DNA from: Blastocatellia bacterium
GTDB taxonomy: Bacteria; Acidobacteriota; Blastocatellia; HR10; J050
Length of the DNA stretch: 41,954 nucleotides
Reading direction: 5' to 3'
Assembly: GCA_025054955.1 (NCBI GenBank)
Contig: JANWZE010000038.1
Location: 1-41,954 of the forward strand
Shown: piece after piece, positions 15,482 through 24,119 of the stretch
Numbering within the stretch: the stretch's first letter is position 1
Layout: the number at the start of each line of letters is the position of its first letter
Program-made: the position numbers and the translations under genes
Notes under the pieces: model-generated
What the model was told of the DNA's origin: nothing
Databases searched by the model: none
The model's input: only the letters and a program-made list of their open reading frames with translations

Positions 15482-15509
15482 TTCGTGGCTCGTGGACCGT
15501 GGTCCGTAG
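15470..15509 (-). repeat. Degenerate tail-type 7-nt units (TCGTGGC/TCGTGAT)
   Basis: Run of GTGGATCGTGGCTCGTGATT-like units overlapping the end of the glycosyltransferase gene and running into the A end of copy 9. Confidence 0.55.
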
Positions 15510-15648
15510 CCCTCTTCGAGGGAAATCCCAAGCCCTCTTCGAGGGAAATCCGAAGCACGAAATCCCAAATCCGAACCGTTTCGGATTTCGATATTCGGAT
15601 TTCGGATTTCCCCGCAGAGGTTATGGATCACGAGTCACGAATCCCGGA
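15510..15648 (+). repeat. Heptad palindromic element, copy 9, with duplicated A end and tail
   Basis: An extra 23-bp A-end unit (15510-15532) precedes a complete 88-bp element (15533-15620, B end CCCCGCAGAGG). The B end continues into a short GGATCAC-type tail (15621-15648) that overlaps the folE start region. Confidence 0.9.
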
Positions 15649-16240
15649 CAATGAAGAGATGACAAACGACAAGAGACAGGAAACAAGCGAACAAATTGCG
15701 CAACGCCTGCGAGAGATCATCCGGCTACTCGGACTGAATGAGGCCGACCCAGAATTACAACGAACGCCGGAGCGCATCGCTCGGTTATACGCAGAGCTAT
15801 TTTGTGGCGTCAGTGAACCGCCGCCCGACATCAGTGTCACGGACAACCCGCATCTGTCTGGCGAGATGATCTTGATCCGCGATTTGCCGTTTCATTCGAT
15901 GTGTATTCACCACTTCATTCCGTTCTTTGGCGCCGCTCACGTCGCATACGTGCCGAGAGAGAAAATAGCTGGCCTCAGCAGCATCGCGCGCGTGCTGCGC
16001 CATTTTGCCAGTCAGCCACAGCTTCAGGAGCGCATGACGAACGCCATCGCGGATCACATCCAAGCGACGTTGCAACCAGAAGGTGTCATCGTGCATGTGC
16101 GGGCGCGGCACTTGTGTATGGAAATGCGTGGCGAGCGCGTGCCCGGCTGGGTGGAGACGACCGCCGCCCGCTGGGTCTTTCAAAAGGGTCCGCTACGGGA
16201 TGAATTTTTCGCCCGATTGAAGAACGGACCGGCAGTTTAA
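15623..16240 (+). CDS. folE: GTP cyclohydrolase I
   Basis: 205 residues from ATG 15623, or 193 from ATG 15659. The frame is open further upstream only through heptad-element sequence. It converts GTP to 7,8-dihydroneopterin triphosphate, the first step toward folate or tetrahydrobiopterin. Zinc ligands are visible: C94 and H97 in MCIHHFIPFFG, and C165 in ARHLCMEMRG. Other family blocks are AHVAYVPREKIAGLSSIARV and TNAIADHIQ. The usual Glu after the first Cys (CEHH) is Ile here. The first residues from 15623 (MDHESRIPD) come from the tail of a repeat, so 15659 may be the ancestral start. It is convergent with the permease operon. Confidence 0.92.
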   Translation: MDHESRIPDNEEMTNDKRQETSEQIAQRLREIIRLLGLNEADPELQRTPERIARLYAELFCGVSEPPPDISVTDNPHLSGEMILIRDLPFHSMCIHHFIPFFGAAHVAYVPREKIAGLSSIARVLRHFASQPQLQERMTNAIADHIQATLQPEGVIVHVRARHLCMEMRGERVPGWVETTAARWVFQKGPLRDEFFARLKNGPAV

Positions 16241-16374
16241 CCCTCTTCAGCCCTCTTCGAGGGAAATTCCAAATCCGAAGCACGAAATCCGAAACGTTTG
16301 GGATTTCGGATTTCGTGCTTGGGATTTCCCCGCAGGGGCTTGGGATTTCCCCGCAGGGGTTACGAATCACGAAA
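16241..16374 (+). repeat. Heptad palindromic element, copy 10, in a convergent gene gap
   Basis: Complete 88-bp element (16251-16338) with a partial extra A end (16241-16250), an extra 21-bp B end (16339-16359) and a short tail (TTACGAATCACG) to 16374. It fills the whole space between the folE stop and the oppC stop, so its hairpins could end transcription from both sides. Confidence 0.92.
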
Positions 16375-17460
16375 TTATCCCCATTCCGAGGGGCGTGTGC
16401 GCGAGCGCGGGTCGAGCCAGTCGCGGACCGCGTCGCCAAGCGCGTTGAACGTCAGCACGGTCACCAGGATGGCCACGCCCGGCATGAGTATCCACCAATC
16501 GTTGAGCAGGACAGGCAGTTCCCGCGCCGCGCTCAACATGTTGCCCCAGCTCGGTTGAGGCTCCTGGATGCCCACGCCGAGAAACGACAGGGCTGCTTCA
16601 CCGAGAATGAACGAAGGCACAATAATCGTGGCTTGCACAAGCGCCGGCGTCAGCGCATTGGGCAGGATATGATGGCGGATCACCCAGCTATCTGGCGCTC
16701 CAACCGCCTTGGCAGAAACGACAAATTCGCGGCTCATCAACGTCAGCACATTGCTCCTGACCAAGCGGGAGACTTCCGGCCAACTGACAAGGGCAAAGAT
16801 GGCGATCAGTATGGCCAATGTCTGAGCATAGGAAATGTCGAGCGGAAACGCCGCGCGTAAAGCGAGAATCAGAAAGATCGCCGGGATGGATTGAACAAGC
16901 TCGCCAAGCCTCATCAACACAGCGTCCACACGACCGCCAAAGTAGCCTGACACGCCCCCAATGGAGACTCCCAGCACGAGCGCGACAACCAGACTGCTCA
17001 GCGCAATACTGAGCGTGACGCGGCAGCCATATACCAACCGTGAAAACACGTCGCGTCCCAACCGGTCTGTGCCCAACAGGTGCACGCGGGTTGTCGTCGG
17101 CTGTAGGGTGTTGGCAGTCACCTGCTGTTGATTTGGCACTTGCAGACCGAACAGATGAAGCGAGCCTTCAAATACGCCCAGCAGCTTATACGAATCGCCT
17201 CGAACGAAGAATGCCAGAGGATAACGCTCTTGTCGGTTTTCGGTGTAGTGCCGGCCTGGCACACTCAGGTCGCGTTGCACCGCGTATACGAAGGGACGAA
17301 GATGGAACCGGCCATGCTCATCAATGAAGCGAATGGGCATCGGCGGCAAGCCGATGAATGGCCGGTGTTGCGTGCGAACGTCGTAAGGAGCGATGAATTC
17401 GCCAAACATGGCGCCGACAGCCAGTAGGCTGAGCCAGAGCATGATGAGCCATCTCTTCAT
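16375..17460 (-). CDS. Peptide/nickel-type ABC transporter permease (OppC/DppC-like)
   Basis: 361 residues. An N-terminal membrane helix is followed by an unusually long periplasmic insert (about 25-130) before the permease core (about 145-340). The EAA loop is EFVVSAKAVGAPDSWVIRHH, the coupling helix for the ATPase. It lies 72 bp downstream of the OppB-like gene in the same direction. The complex would import oligopeptides or related solutes together with the binding protein encoded divergently at 18705. No ATPase gene is in the window. Confidence 0.88.
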   Translation of the reverse strand: MKRWLIMLWLSLLAVGAMFGEFIAPYDVRTQHRPFIGLPPMPIRFIDEHGRFHLRPFVYAVQRDLSVPGRHYTENRQERYPLAFFVRGDSYKLLGVFEGSLHLFGLQVPNQQQVTANTLQPTTTRVHLLGTDRLGRDVFSRLVYGCRVTLSIALSSLVVALVLGVSIGGVSGYFGGRVDAVLMRLGELVQSIPAIFLILALRAAFPLDISYAQTLAILIAIFALVSWPEVSRLVRSNVLTLMSREFVVSAKAVGAPDSWVIRHHILPNALTPALVQATIIVPSFILGEAALSFLGVGIQEPQPSWGNMLSAARELPVLLNDWWILMPGVAILVTVLTFNALGDAVRDWLDPRSRTRPSEWG

Positions 17461-17532
17461 CGCGTTCCGTTCAGTTGATGCGCAATGGGAACATGGATGC
17501 GTTGTCCAATCGGCGTAGTGGATTCCACTGGT

Positions 17533-18507
17533 TCAGTAATTCAATTCCAGTTTGGCTCTTGGATCGTTCAAACCGAGCAGCACATCAGCAATCAGGTTGC
17601 CCACGATCAGCATCGCTGAAGCAACCATGACCGATGCCATGACAACGTACATGTCGCGTGACAACACGGCCTCGACGGTCAATTTGCCCATGCCGGGCCA
17701 CGCCATGACGGTTTCGACGAGCGCCGAGCCGCTTAACAAATTTCCTATCGAGTAGCCAAACAACGTGATGATCGGATTCAATGCAGCGCGCAGCGCGTGC
17801 TTGACGACAACGGTTGTTTCCCTGAGTCCTTTGGCGCGGGCGCTGCGCACGAAATCTTCTTCCAGCACATCCAGCAAGTTGGCTCGCATCTGGCGTAAGT
17901 AGACAGCCAACGGCGCCACGCTCAGGATCAGGGCTGGCAAGATCAGATGGTGCGCTGCGTCCATGAGGCGTTCCAACCAGTTCATTTGTTCGGCGTGCCT
18001 GGAGTATTGGCCGCCGATGGGGAACCAGCCAGTTTGAGCAGCCAGCACGAGCGCTAACAGCGCCAGAAAGATTCGCGGCGTAGAGAGCGAGATCATCGCC
18101 ACCCACCCCGTGATTCGATCCACCCAGCCGCCCCGTCGCACGGCGGCCACCACGCCCAGCGGGATGCCCACCACCAGAGCGATGAGCGTCGCGCTCAGGG
18201 AAAGCGTCAACGTGTTGAGCAGCGCCGGCGCCATCAACGTGGCGACCGGTGTCTGGTACTGAAAGGAGACGCCAAAATCACCGCGCAAAAGTCCACTGAG
18301 CCAGTGGCCGTACCGCAATGGGACGGGCAGGTCTAAACCCAACCGCTGACGCAACGCCTCAATGGTCTCAGGCGAGACGTTTGGCCGTTCCAGCAACTCC
18401 GCCAACGGGTCACCTGGCGTCAAGGCGATGATGAAAAAGCTGAGCAGAGAAACCCCTAGCAGCAGCGGAATCGCTTGCAGGACTCGTTTGACTAATAACC
18501 TAACCAT
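17533..18507 (-). CDS. Peptide/nickel-type ABC transporter permease (OppB/DppB-like)
   Basis: 324 residues with six predicted membrane helices. The N-terminus MVRLLVKRVLQAIPLLLGVS and the motif FFIIALTPGDPLAELL are typical of OppB/DppB. The EAA-type loop is EDFVRSARAKGLRETTVVVK and the C-terminus ends DPRAKLELNY. It is the promoter-proximal gene of the oppB-oppC pair and is divergent from the binding-protein gene across a 197-bp intergenic region. Confidence 0.9.
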   Translation of the reverse strand: MVRLLVKRVLQAIPLLLGVSLLSFFIIALTPGDPLAELLERPNVSPETIEALRQRLGLDLPVPLRYGHWLSGLLRGDFGVSFQYQTPVATLMAPALLNTLTLSLSATLIALVVGIPLGVVAAVRRGGWVDRITGWVAMISLSTPRIFLALLALVLAAQTGWFPIGGQYSRHAEQMNWLERLMDAAHHLILPALILSVAPLAVYLRQMRANLLDVLEEDFVRSARAKGLRETTVVVKHALRAALNPIITLFGYSIGNLLSGSALVETVMAWPGMGKLTVEAVLSRDMYVVMASVMVASAMLIVGNLIADVLLGLNDPRAKLELNY

Positions 18508-18704
18508 GGTGGCGATACGGCAACCGTTCAGTCCGTTGCCGATCGCCTATCATCGGGCGCTTGCGCAGAGCCACGACGAGCGACAGCAACGTTTCTTTTT
18601 CCTTGCGTGTGGCCTATAATCTATGCCCGCGTGCTGGGAAAGTCAATTAAGAACGTGACCCACCCATATTAGCAGTTTGGTGTGGCCGTTGACCAAAGAC
18701 CGAT
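18508..18704 (+). promoter_or_regulatory. Divergent promoter region between permease and binding-protein genes
   Basis: TATAAT at 18615-18620 is a perfect -10 hexamer for the + strand gene, about 85 bp before its ATG. The matching -35 (TTTCTT at 18592, spacing 17) is weak. No - strand promoter could be fixed by eye. Confidence 0.4.
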
Positions 18705-20429
18705 ATGAAAAAGACCTTGCGACTGCTCACGCTTTTGACGCTCGTGCTGGCCGGTAGCTGCGCGCGGACGAACGAGCCAACCAATCAACTGACAACTGGA
18801 CCGCAATTCGGTGGACGGCTCGTCATTGCGCAACTGAACGGCCCAAGGACGTTCAACCCACTGTTCACTGACGACAATGAAAGCTTGACGGTGCTCAGCT
18901 TGTTACAAGCAACGCTGATCCGCATCAATCGGCAGACACAACAAACGGAATTAGACCTGGCTGCGTCGGCTGATTTTTCACCTGACGGGCGTGTCTTGAC
19001 GATGCGGCTGCGCCCTGATTTGAAATTCTCCGATGGTCACCCGCTCACGGCGGAGGATGTCGTGTTTACATTCCAGGTGATCTATGACCCCACCATCCCT
19101 TCGTCGGTTGCTGACATTTTGAAAATTGGTGGGCGACCGATCCAGGTTGAAGCCATCAACGATCGCACCATCCGGTTTACTTTTCCTGAGGTCGTGGCTG
19201 CTGCTGAGCGATTGTTTGACGTGGTCAATGTTTTACCGAAGCACATCCTGGAAGCGGCCTATCGAGCCGGCAAACTGAAAGAAGCGTGGAATGTTTCAAC
19301 GCCACCCGATCAAATCGTGGGCACCGGGCCGTTTCGGGTGCAGGCCTACGAGCCTGGTCAACGATTGACGTTAATCAGGAACCCTTACTACTGGAGACGC
19401 GACGAGCAGGGCAGAGCACTGCCGTACTTAGATGGCATTGATCTGCTGATTGTGCCGGACAAGAACACGCAGCTTTTGAAGTTCCAGCAAGGCCAATTGG
19501 ATATGTTCTATCCGGTGCAAGCGGAGCAAGTGGCAACATTACAGCCGCTGGTTCAACAGGGGGACGTGGCCCTCCATGATTTAGGATCAAGTTTGATCGC
19601 GGAATTACTCTGGTTTAATCTCAATCCGGGACACACTCAACAGGGCAAGCCGCTGGTTGATCCGGTCAAGGCTCGATGGTTCCATCGTGTCGAATTTCGT
19701 CGAGCGGTGGCCATGGCCATTGATCGTCAGGCGATCGTTGATACGGTCTTTTCTGGCAGGGCAACGGCTCTGTCTAGCTTCGTCTCTCCGGGCGAGACGC
19801 AGTGGTATGATGCTCAGCTTGCGCCACTCCGTTACGCTGCCGACCAGGCGGCAAAGCTGCTGGAGCAAATCGGTCTGGTGGATCGCGATGGCGACGGGGT
19901 CCGCGAGGATGCAGAGGGTCATCCGGTGCGGTTCACGCTCATCACCAATACCAACCCGTTGAGGCAAAAGATCGGCTTGCTCATCCAGCAGGATTTGAAG
20001 AAAGTTGGCCTTGAGGTCGTCTTTGTGCCCATCGAAAGTAGCGCGCTACAGGACAAGATTTACAACAAACGCGATTATGAAGCGTGCCTGTTTTCACTCC
20101 AGAGCGGCGATACAGACCCCAATTCCAAACAGAACTTCCTGTTGAGCAGTGGCAGTTTGCACTACTGGCATCCGCGACAGAAAAAGCCGGCCACGCCGTG
20201 GGAAGCAGAAATTGATCAGTTGATGGCCGAGCAAGCGCGAACGATTGATCCGGTTGCTCGCAAGGCTCTCTTTAATCGCGTTCAGCGCCTGATGGCTGAA
20301 CAGATGCCGGTCATTCCACTGGTCGCGCGCAATATGGTGACGGCAGCCCGGCAACGCGTCGGTCATCTCAAGCCGGGCATCCTTTGGGATCATCTGCTGT
20401 GGAACGCTGAGGAGTTATACATCCGTTAG
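18705..20429 (+). CDS. Peptide-type ABC transporter substrate-binding lipoprotein
   Basis: 574 residues of the SBP_bac_5 (OppA/DppA) type. The N-terminus is a lipoprotein signal (LLTLVLAGSC, Cys at about 20), so it should be anchored in a membrane facing the periplasm. Family signatures include LKFSDGHPLTAEDVVFTFQ, VGTGPFRVQAYEPGQRLTLI and FRRAVAMAIDRQAIVDTVFSG. It is divergent from the oppB-oppC permeases and presumably delivers substrate to them. The solute could be a peptide, or nickel or a sugar in other members. Confidence 0.93.
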   Translation: MKKTLRLLTLLTLVLAGSCARTNEPTNQLTTGPQFGGRLVIAQLNGPRTFNPLFTDDNESLTVLSLLQATLIRINRQTQQTELDLAASADFSPDGRVLTMRLRPDLKFSDGHPLTAEDVVFTFQVIYDPTIPSSVADILKIGGRPIQVEAINDRTIRFTFPEVVAAAERLFDVVNVLPKHILEAAYRAGKLKEAWNVSTPPDQIVGTGPFRVQAYEPGQRLTLIRNPYYWRRDEQGRALPYLDGIDLLIVPDKNTQLLKFQQGQLDMFYPVQAEQVATLQPLVQQGDVALHDLGSSLIAELLWFNLNPGHTQQGKPLVDPVKARWFHRVEFRRAVAMAIDRQAIVDTVFSGRATALSSFVSPGETQWYDAQLAPLRYAADQAAKLLEQIGLVDRDGDGVREDAEGHPVRFTLITNTNPLRQKIGLLIQQDLKKVGLEVVFVPIESSALQDKIYNKRDYEACLFSLQSGDTDPNSKQNFLLSSGSLHYWHPRQKKPATPWEAEIDQLMAEQARTIDPVARKALFNRVQRLMAEQMPVIPLVARNMVTAARQRVGHLKPGILWDHLLWNAEELYIR

Positions 20430-20450
20430 CGCACCCGCCATGTTCGATAG

Positions 20451-20554
20451 CCCCTGCGGGGAAATCCGAAATCCGAAGCACGAAATCCGAAACGTTTCGG
20501 ATTTGGGATTTCGGATTTCCCTCGAAGAGGGCTTGGGATTTCCCTGGAAGAGGG
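20451..20554 (-). repeat. Heptad palindromic element, copy 11, with duplicated A end
   Basis: Complete 81-bp element (20451-20531, B end to A end) plus an extra 23-bp A-end unit (20532-20554, CCCTGGAAGAGGG). Confidence 0.93.
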
Positions 20555-20805
20555 CCGGCATACCTTTACGGTTCGGTCATCTGGATGTAGAATTGCGGCC
20601 TAAACAAAATTGGCAAGCATGATTGGCGAGGGGCTACGATTGGGCACACGAAAGCACCATGCCAGCGGCAGTCGGCCGGCAAGCCGCAACGTCAAACCAA
20701 TGAAGGTTGGCCATCCAAGCGCGTGGTCCTGCGTTGATCGCCGCGTCATTCACCTGGCGTGAGAATGCGCGACAGATTGCCTGACTAGAAACTGGAGCAA
20801 CGAAC
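20555..20805. other. Non-coding gap before the dehydrogenase pair
   Basis: Together with copy 11 this makes a 376-bp interval without a convincing gene. GGAG nine bases before the ATG at 20806 is the likely ribosome binding site. I could not fix a promoter. Confidence 0.5.
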
Positions 20806-21834
20806 ATGATGCGAGCAAGCATGCTGATTCGGCCGGGTCAACTGGAGCTGTGTGAGGTTGAAAAGCCAAGCCCAGGGCCAGGCGAGGTTGTGGTCAAAGT
20901 CAAGTCAGCGTTGACCTGTGGGATGGACCTCAAGGCATTTTTGCGCGGGCATCCCAGAGTTTCTATGCCGACGTTGTTCGGTCATGAGTTTTCAGGTGAA
21001 GTGGCTGAAGTGGGCCGAGAGGTCAAGAAGTTCCGCGAGGGCGACCATGTGATGTCGGTCCCTTCGGCGCCGTGTGGCGCTTGCTATTTTTGTATGCGGG
21101 GCCAAGACAACCTGTGTGAAATGACGAGGCAGTTCAAAGTTGTCGGCGCATTTGCTGAGTATATTTGTGTGCCTTCGCACATCGTCGCGCAAAACATGTA
21201 TGCCAAGCCGGCTCATCTGTCATTCAAAGAGGCAGCCTTGTTGGAGCCGTTGGCCTGCGTGCTGCATGGGTTCGATCAGTTTTCATTGCACCAGGATGAT
21301 ACCGTTGTGGTGATCGGCGCCGGCGCCATGGGGTTGCTCCACCTGGCGATTTTGCGGACGTTGGGCGTGGAGAATGTCATCCTGATTGGACGGCGCGCCT
21401 ATCGGCTCCGCTTGGCCCGTGAATTGGGCGCCAAGCATGTCGTTGACGCCACACAGACGGATGGTCTGGAGTATGTCCGCGATGTCACAGGCGGTCATGG
21501 CGCTGATGTTGTCATTGAGTGCACGGGCAAGCCAGAGGTATGGGAATCGGCCATCGGGATGGTACGGCGCAGTGGACAGGTGGTGTTGTTTGGCGGCTGC
21601 CCGTCAGGCACGAAAGTATCGGTTGACACAGGCCGCTTGCACTATGATCAAATCACCTTGCGCAGCCCATTCCATTACACCCGAGCGGCGGTGCGGCGTT
21701 CCTACGATGTGCTCAGCAGCGGCTTGCAAGCCGCTCGACAACTGATCACTGCTGAGTATCCGCTGGAGCAATTGCCCAAAGTCTTCTCGCTGCTGCGTCA
21801 GGGCGACTGCGTCAAGTATGCGGTCGTTCCCTGA
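20806..21834 (+). CDS. Zinc-dependent alcohol dehydrogenase family protein (MDR), first of two
   Basis: 342 residues. Catalytic zinc ligands C38, H60 and E61 (FGHE) are present, and the structural zinc lobe has C90, C93, C96 and C104 (CGACYFCMRGQDNLC). A Rossmann motif VIGAGAMGLLHLA follows near 164-176. The overall style is like sorbitol or threonine dehydrogenases, which oxidise secondary alcohols with NAD(P). The substrate is unknown. A paralogue follows 63 bp downstream in the same direction, suggesting a joint pathway or two subunits. Confidence 0.88.
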   Translation: MMRASMLIRPGQLELCEVEKPSPGPGEVVVKVKSALTCGMDLKAFLRGHPRVSMPTLFGHEFSGEVAEVGREVKKFREGDHVMSVPSAPCGACYFCMRGQDNLCEMTRQFKVVGAFAEYICVPSHIVAQNMYAKPAHLSFKEAALLEPLACVLHGFDQFSLHQDDTVVVIGAGAMGLLHLAILRTLGVENVILIGRRAYRLRLARELGAKHVVDATQTDGLEYVRDVTGGHGADVVIECTGKPEVWESAIGMVRRSGQVVLFGGCPSGTKVSVDTGRLHYDQITLRSPFHYTRAAVRRSYDVLSSGLQAARQLITAEYPLEQLPKVFSLLRQGDCVKYAVVP

Positions 21835-21897
21835 GAGGCCAACGGTGGGCGGCCAGTTGCGACTCACACTGCTGTGGCCGAGCACGGACCTCGCACG

Positions 21898-22950
21898 ATG
21901 AAGGTTGCGCGACTCTACAAATTCAACGATGTCCGCGTTGAGGAGATGCCTATCCCTGACGTTGGCCCTGGCGATGCGCTGGTGCGCACCACAGCATGTG
22001 GTATTTGCTCCGGCGATGTGCTTGATTGGTACATCGAAAAGAAAGCGCCGCTGGTGCTTGGTCATGAGCCAGTCGGTGTGATCGTCGCCGTAGGGCCCAA
22101 CGTGAAGGATTTTGCCGTTGGCGATCGTGTGTTCGTACACCACCATGCGCCGTGCACAACCTGCCGCTACTGTCGCCGAGGCTCCTACAGCATGTGCGCG
22201 ACGTGGCGCCGGTCGAACATTGTGCCCGGCGGCATTGCCGAGTTTTTCCTCGTTCCCGAGCACAATCTGCAACAGGACACGCTCAAGCTGCCGGCCAACG
22301 TCCATGATGAAGATGGCGTATTGATTGAACCGACGGCCTGCGTCGTCAAGTCACTTCGCCGGGCCGGTCTTCAAACTGGAGATGTGGTGCTCATCATTGG
22401 ATTAGGTGTGATGGGGTTGTTGCATGTGCTGCTGGCGCGAGAGTACGGAGCAGGGACGATCATCGGCGCCGATTTAGTCGCGTCCCGTTGCCAGCGGGCG
22501 TTGCAGTTGGGCGCTGATTACGTGGTCAACGTGTCGCGGGAAAATCTGATCGAATGGGTTCACATGATCACCGAAGGCATCATGGCTGACGTGGTGATTG
22601 TTGGGCCGGGCAGCCTGCAAGCGATGCAAACCGGCCTAGCCTGCGCAGGGAAGGGCAGCACCGTGTTGCTTTTCACGCCGGCTGCGCCGCAGCAGATGCT
22701 GGCCGTCGAACCATACAAGCTCTACATGGACGAAATCAGTTTGGTCGCCAGTTATTCTTGTGGCCCTGACGATACTCGTGAAGCGTTGGCGCTTGTGCAG
22801 AAAGGCGTGGTGAGAGCCGAAAAGCTTGTGACCCATCGGTTCACCATCGAAGAGACGCCGCTGGCCTACCGGGCTATGGCCGCTGCGCAAGAGACGATTA
22901 AAGCGATCATCACCTTCCCGAACGCGCGTCAGGCCGGGACCTCAGGCTAA
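21898..22950 (+). CDS. Zinc-dependent alcohol dehydrogenase family protein (MDR), second of two
   Basis: 350 residues from ATG 21898; a GTG at 21874 would add eight unlikely residues. Catalytic zinc ligands C37, H56 and E57 and structural cysteines C86, C89, C92 and C100 are intact. The Rossmann region is VLIIGLGVMGLLHVL. It is clearly a diverged relative of the gene upstream rather than a recent duplicate. Its stop codon TAA lies inside the terminal inverted repeat of the element at 22947-23083, so its 3' end was probably set by that insertion. Confidence 0.88.
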   Translation: MKVARLYKFNDVRVEEMPIPDVGPGDALVRTTACGICSGDVLDWYIEKKAPLVLGHEPVGVIVAVGPNVKDFAVGDRVFVHHHAPCTTCRYCRRGSYSMCATWRRSNIVPGGIAEFFLVPEHNLQQDTLKLPANVHDEDGVLIEPTACVVKSLRRAGLQTGDVVLIIGLGVMGLLHVLLAREYGAGTIIGADLVASRCQRALQLGADYVVNVSRENLIEWVHMITEGIMADVVIVGPGSLQAMQTGLACAGKGSTVLLFTPAAPQQMLAVEPYKLYMDEISLVASYSCGPDDTREALALVQKGVVRAEKLVTHRFTIEETPLAYRAMAAAQETIKAIITFPNARQAGTSG

Positions 22951-23083
22951 GTAACGTGACAAAAGTTCGGGGCGTTTTTGGGGTGCTGCGACCTGTCGCA
23001 GCTTTGGCTGCGAAAGCAGTGACACGTCACCGCACTCCAAAACTGCCCCCAAAATGTCCCAGGACTTTTGTCCGCCCACTTAG
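22947..23083. mobile_element. MITE-like element, 137 bp, with terminal inverted repeats
   Basis: Both ends begin CTAAGT and, after five variable bases, GACAAAAGT; imperfect pairing continues for about 38 bp (GGGGCGTTTTTGGGG against GGGACATTTTGGGGG). The middle holds a perfect hairpin TCGCAGC-TTTG-GCTGCGA (22996-23013) and GTGACACGTCAC (23019-23030). There is no coding capacity, so a non-autonomous transposon or a folded regulatory element is likely. No flanking target duplication was evident. Confidence 0.6.
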
Positions 23084-23108
23084 GAATTCGCGTTGAAGCG
23101 GGCTGAGT

Positions 23109-23341
23109 TTACTCTTTACCAACAAGATTCTCCTTGTGCCACTGGCTCAACAGGAACTCCCAGAATAGCGTCGCCGCCCAAGATAACGACACAGGTCAGG
23201 CCACCTTCGCCACACTTCTTCCGGCGAAGTGAACGCCCAGACATCCGTGTCGCGAGCTTCACCGAGCAGCTTAGCCAACAACCGGGTTCGCTCGGCAGGC
23301 GATGCTGTCTTCAATTGCTGCCTGAACTCCGCTACCGTCAT
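23109..23341 (-). pseudogene. Small uncharacterised protein gene, probably frameshifted
   Basis: The frame from ATG 23341 reads MTVAEFRQQLKTASPAERTR and continues with well-formed protein-like sequence to LGRRR, then ends quickly in YSGSSC at 23147. Changing frame near 23165 gives FWEFLLSQWHKENLVGKE and a stop at 23109, a plausible natural C-terminus. I therefore read it as a gene of about 75 residues with a one-base indel, real or a sequencing error. No function is known to me. A further open stretch upstream on the same strand (about 23575-23352, without a start codon) may be the remnant of a partner gene. Confidence 0.45.
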
Positions 23342-24119
23342 CGGCCCGTCTCACTGGAAATAGGGGATAGCCGATGGATCATTGAGATTGGTTGAAAGAG
23401 AAACGCTCACCTGAGCCTCCACTGAAGACACATGATCGCAAAGCGCGAGGATACGACTTTGCCATGCCCTTAGCAAGCCGGTAGCCGTTTCGACAGTGGT
23501 GAGTGAAAAGATGGAGTCGCTTCCCCAGAAAGCCCTGGCAGTGCGCGCCTCTGGCGTGGTTGTTGTTTACTTGAAGCGGATGGTCCCAGGTCTTCATCGT
23601 TCGTGGTGTGCTGCTCATGGACGTTCCCCTGTGTTTGTCGAGCTAGTCAAAAGATTTGTTGACAAAAAAAAAGACGGACAGCGATATGTTAGTGCGCGTA
23701 AACACACATCGCTCCATGCAGAATTAGAAGCAAGATTGTGTAGGAGAAGCGTACGGATCAAGGGACATTCGAAGCTGTACAGGGCATTTTGGCTGATCTG
23801 GATGCACAGATTCAGCACATTGGGGATAAGACCCGCGAAGGCCTCACTCGTGGCGCGATTCAGTCGAGCGATCCTCATGTTGCCACACGTGTCGAGGGTT
23901 TGGTTAGACGCTCCCGCCAGCAGCTTGGCCAACTACGCGCTGAGTTCCTTCGGACCCGGTCGCCTGATTCGGTCATTCCAGCAGCGATGGAGCTGTTCCA
24001 AGAGTTTGGGCGGGAATTTGAACTGTTGGACTTGCAGGTTGATGAAGCTATTACTGAACGTGATCTCGATGAATTGTCAGGATGCGCGAAGCGTCGTGCA
24101 ACAGCCTTCCGGCCCCAGG
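23342..24119. other. Degraded stretch with coding-like fragments
   Basis: No intact gene is seen in these 778 bp. Two pieces look protein-coding but broken. On the - strand, about 23575-23352 is open and ends at a stop just before the small gene at 23341. On the + strand, about 23744-24090 reads as a helical protein fragment (GILADLDAQIQHIGDKTREG, ...FGREFELLDLQVDEAITERD) without a good start. The latter may begin at TTG 23789. Neither is recognised. Confidence 0.35.

Noticed and set aside
15485-15622. Longer N-terminus for FolE
   Set aside because: Translation of repeat copy 9; the family core begins well after it and nearer starts exist.
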